The translations under genes and the position numbers were made by a program. From assembly GCA_016932895.1 (NCBI GenBank), contig JAFGCA010000505.1, positions 1 through 15,513 on the forward strand: a stretch of DNA of 15,513 nt, written 5' to 3'. Shown here one piece after another: positions 13,727 to 15,513 of the stretch. The first letter of the stretch is position 1. Each line of letters opens with the position of its first letter. The stretch comes from Sedimentisphaerales bacterium. GTDB taxonomy: Bacteria > Planctomycetota > Phycisphaerae > Sedimentisphaerales > SG8-4. The notes beneath the pieces were generated by a model that searched no databases, was not told the origin of the DNA, and was given only the letters and a program-made list of their open reading frames with translations.

Positions 13727-15323
13727 GCTCGGCGAAACCGCCGGGGAGTTGCTCGATGTATTTGATCAACTCCCCTTTCATCTCCTGCAATTTCTCTGCA
13801 TATCCAGGATCATTCGCCAGATTCTTCTGTTCTCCCGGATCCCGTGAAAGGTCGTACAATTGATCTGCGTCATAGTAGCCGGCGTACTTGCCCGTCGAGG
13901 CCGCTTCGGCGCCTCCTCCGCCTGGAATGAGGCTGATATGGCTGAACGGTGCGGAAGGATCGGTTGTCACGATTCGCTTGCCGTGTTCGTTCTGCTTCTC
14001 GTTGAATCGTTGGAGTATCCGTTGTCTTTCGGCCGCCGTCATGCTGGTTCCGCGCTCGGGGTATCGCAGGGCCATGTACTTCCACTGCCCCTTGCGCACG
14101 CCGCGGGTGTAACCCATTTCGAAGTAGAGCGTCTCATGAATCGCGTCGGTCTGTGCCTGGAGCACGGGACGAAAACTGCGGCCGTCAAAACGGCCCTCCG
14201 AGGACTCGGCCCCGGCGAAATCCAGGATGGTCGGGGCAAAATCAATATTGGATATCAACGCCTCGCTGACAGATCCGCACGGAAAACCCCCTTTGTGCCA
14301 GATGATGCTCGGGTCTGCGACCCCACCCTGATAGATCGTACCCTTGGCGTCCTGGCCGTGATCGGTGAAGAAGAAGATGATCGTATCATCGTACAGGCCG
14401 TGCTTTTTGAGTCGCTGGATCAATGCGCCCACAGCGTCGTCCAGCCAGAGCACGTTTTCCTTGCCGCCGCCTGTGATGCCTGCGGCTTTAAGACGCGCGG
14501 GCAGCGTTTCTCGGGCAGGCAACACGTTCAACGGCTCATCCAGTATCCCATCGGCGGTGATTCGGCTGTCCGCCGCCCAGGAGCGCTGTTTCTCTGACGG
14601 GCCATGGGGAACCGTGGAAGCGAAATAGAGGAAGAACGGCCTGTCTTTGTTTTGATCGATGAACTCCAGACCGCCCCTGGCGATCCAATCCAGGTTGTGG
14701 ACAGCCAGAGCCCGTGGCCCATTGCCGTCCGGATTGTTGTGGTAAATGCTCTCGGCATAGTCGAAGCCGCACGCCTTCATCGCAGCCTTGATCTTCTTTG
14801 AATTCTCGGCAAGAACGTTCTTCGCCGGCGGCGTGGTTGGATCGGCCCGGTAGGGCAGCTTTTTGTATCCGGGGACCTCAACAACGTGGTTCTTGCCCAC
14901 GATGCCGGTCGCGTAGCCTTGCTCCTTGAGCAATTTGGGCAGCGTCTGATCGGTCGGCAGAATGTGCGTATTCCACGTCACTACGCTTTGGCCATTCTGC
15001 TGCGTCGCCGCCAGGAATCCGGCGTTCTGCGCTCGACTGGCATAGCGTCCAGTCAGACAGTTGTATCGGCTGGGGGTGCATACGGGCGAGGCGACATGTT
15101 GGCCCATCAGCAGCGTGCCTTCAGCGGCCAGACGATCGATATTGGGTGTCAGATTCGCGCCCTTTCCCTCGGCCAGGCAGTTGAACATGTGCCGCTTCAT
15201 ATCGTCGGCAATGATGAAGATGATATTGGGTTTTCGCCTTGCCTTGGCAAATCCAAGAGACGGCAGGAGACTGACCGTCGCCAGCGCCGAGCCCATCCTC
15301 GCCATGAAGCGTCTTCGATTCAT
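13710..15323 (-). CDS. Tat-exported sulfatase (arylsulfatase type)
   Basis: ATG 15323 is chosen because it opens a twin-arginine signal (MNRRRFMARMGSALATVSLL, cleavage near GFA) with AAGGG about 8 bases upstream. The longer frame to 15470 runs into the tRNA. The 537-residue product has the sulfatase metal-binding start (NIIFIIADD, D40-D41) and the formylglycine motif C82-T-P-S-R86, with LTGRY just after. Further on are D321-H-G and a G-G-V-A-D-P-S-I-I-W element. The cysteine in CTPSR must be converted to formylglycine by a maturase, and no maturase gene is in this window. Such enzymes, abundant in planctomycetes, remove sulfate from algal or host polysaccharides in the periplasm or outside the cell. 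Substrate specificity cannot be read from sequence. It is convergent with the small membrane protein gene. Confidence 0.93.
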   Translation of the reverse strand: MNRRRFMARMGSALATVSLLPSLGFAKARRKPNIIFIIADDMKRHMFNCLAEGKGANLTPNIDRLAAEGTLLMGQHVASPVCTPSRYNCLTGRYASRAQNAGFLAATQQNGQSVVTWNTHILPTDQTLPKLLKEQGYATGIVGKNHVVEVPGYKKLPYRADPTTPPAKNVLAENSKKIKAAMKACGFDYAESIYHNNPDGNGPRALAVHNLDWIARGGLEFIDQNKDRPFFLYFASTVPHGPSEKQRSWAADSRITADGILDEPLNVLPARETLPARLKAAGITGGGKENVLWLDDAVGALIQRLKKHGLYDDTIIFFFTDHGQDAKGTIYQGGVADPSIIWHKGGFPCGSVSEALISNIDFAPTILDFAGAESSEGRFDGRSFRPVLQAQTDAIHETLYFEMGYTRGVRKGQWKYMALRYPERGTSMTAAERQRILQRFNEKQNEHGKRIVTTDPSAPFSHISLIPGGGGAEAASTGKYAGYYDADQLYDLSRDPGEQKNLANDPGYAEKLQEMKGELIKYIEQLPGGFAELKREL

Positions 15324-15417
15324 GTGAATGCCCTTATCTCGGATTCCAAGATGCACTTCACTATGAATGGCCGTCACACTCAGGCCGCGATGAACCGCAT
15401 GAGCTTCGACAGCGCGC

Positions 15418-15428
15418 AAAAAAAAGAA
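15418..15428 (-). terminator. T-run just after tRNA-Ser
   Basis: On the minus strand TTC and then eight T follow the tRNA discriminator base directly. The T-arm and acceptor stem could serve as the hairpin, giving intrinsic termination of the tRNA transcript before the sulfatase gene. Confidence 0.45.
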
Positions 15429-15513
15429 CGGAGAGGGCGGGATTCGAACCCGCGGTACCCGAAGGCACACTGGTTTTCGAAACCAGCTCGATCAGCCACT
15501 CCGACACCTCTCC
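15429..15513 (-). tRNA. tRNA-Ser (anticodon CGA)
   Basis: An 85-base serine tRNA reads on the minus strand from the last base of the window. The acceptor stem is GGAGAGG/CCTCTCC and the discriminator G. The anticodon stem is CTGGT/ACCAG with loop TTCGAAA, giving CGA (reads UCG). A long variable arm (TGTGCCTTCGGGTACC) is the class II hallmark of serine tRNAs, and the T-arm is GCGGG-TTCGAAT-CCCGC. The CCA end is not encoded. The gene appears complete, ending exactly at the window edge. Confidence 0.95.

Noticed and set aside
15324..15470. Extended sulfatase N-terminus
   Set aside because: The longer frame runs through the tRNA-Ser gene, and the Tat signal begins at 15323 with its own ribosome binding site.

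Overview
The window looks like GC-rich chromosome from a planctomycete-type bacterium, probably an anaerobic or sulfide-exposed member of the Phycisphaerae. The taxonomy is inferred from gene style: a secreted PQQ-type beta-propeller whose mature protein begins ADWPNYRGP, a Tat-exported CTPSR sulfatase, a pilin-like protein ending in a YSDGHV element, and intergenic regions full of short period-9 repeats. No marker gene settles it.

Layout from left to right. Positions 1-1563 (minus strand) hold a translationally coupled pair, a NIL/4Fe-4S ferredoxin (cut by the window edge) and a DUF39 protein, matching the two-protein system that makes homocysteine from aspartate semialdehyde. Upstream on the same strand is an exported beta-propeller protein (1666-2901). 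Divergent from it is a large secreted serine hydrolase (3205-5646) with an unusual domain order: sugar-binding-like fold, ankyrin repeats, beta-lactamase fold and two copies of a 93-residue C-terminal domain. murE (5728-7170, minus) faces it convergently and diverges from an exported transglutaminase-like protein (7457-8956). A dispersed-type inverted repeat (8993-9069) separates that gene from recJ (9105-10856, minus).

From 10857 to about 13090 the sequence becomes accessory in character. It contains a RelB-like antitoxin without its toxin (11051-11266), two copies of a palindromic repeat interleaved with three blocks of 9-base imperfect repeats (11258-11461), and a roughly 390-base apparently non-coding stretch. 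It ends in an AT-rich gene (11852-13087, about 40% GC against 60% or more around it) encoding a protein with an unrecognised N-terminal part and a divergent Nudix domain. This AT-rich gene is the strongest candidate for something undescribed. Composition returns to normal inside a small membrane protein with a pilin-like core (13091-13726), which overlaps a convergent sulfatase (13710-15323, minus). The window ends exactly at the first base of a tRNA-Ser(CGA) on the minus strand.

Functionally the core genes are independent housekeeping or cell-envelope functions: amino acid and sulfur metabolism, peptidoglycan precursor synthesis, DNA repair, and exported proteins for surface or polymer degradation. 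I see no multi-gene operon longer than the DUF39/ferredoxin pair with the beta-propeller gene possibly upstream. The accessory stretch looks like a small insertion hotspot rather than a complete known system.
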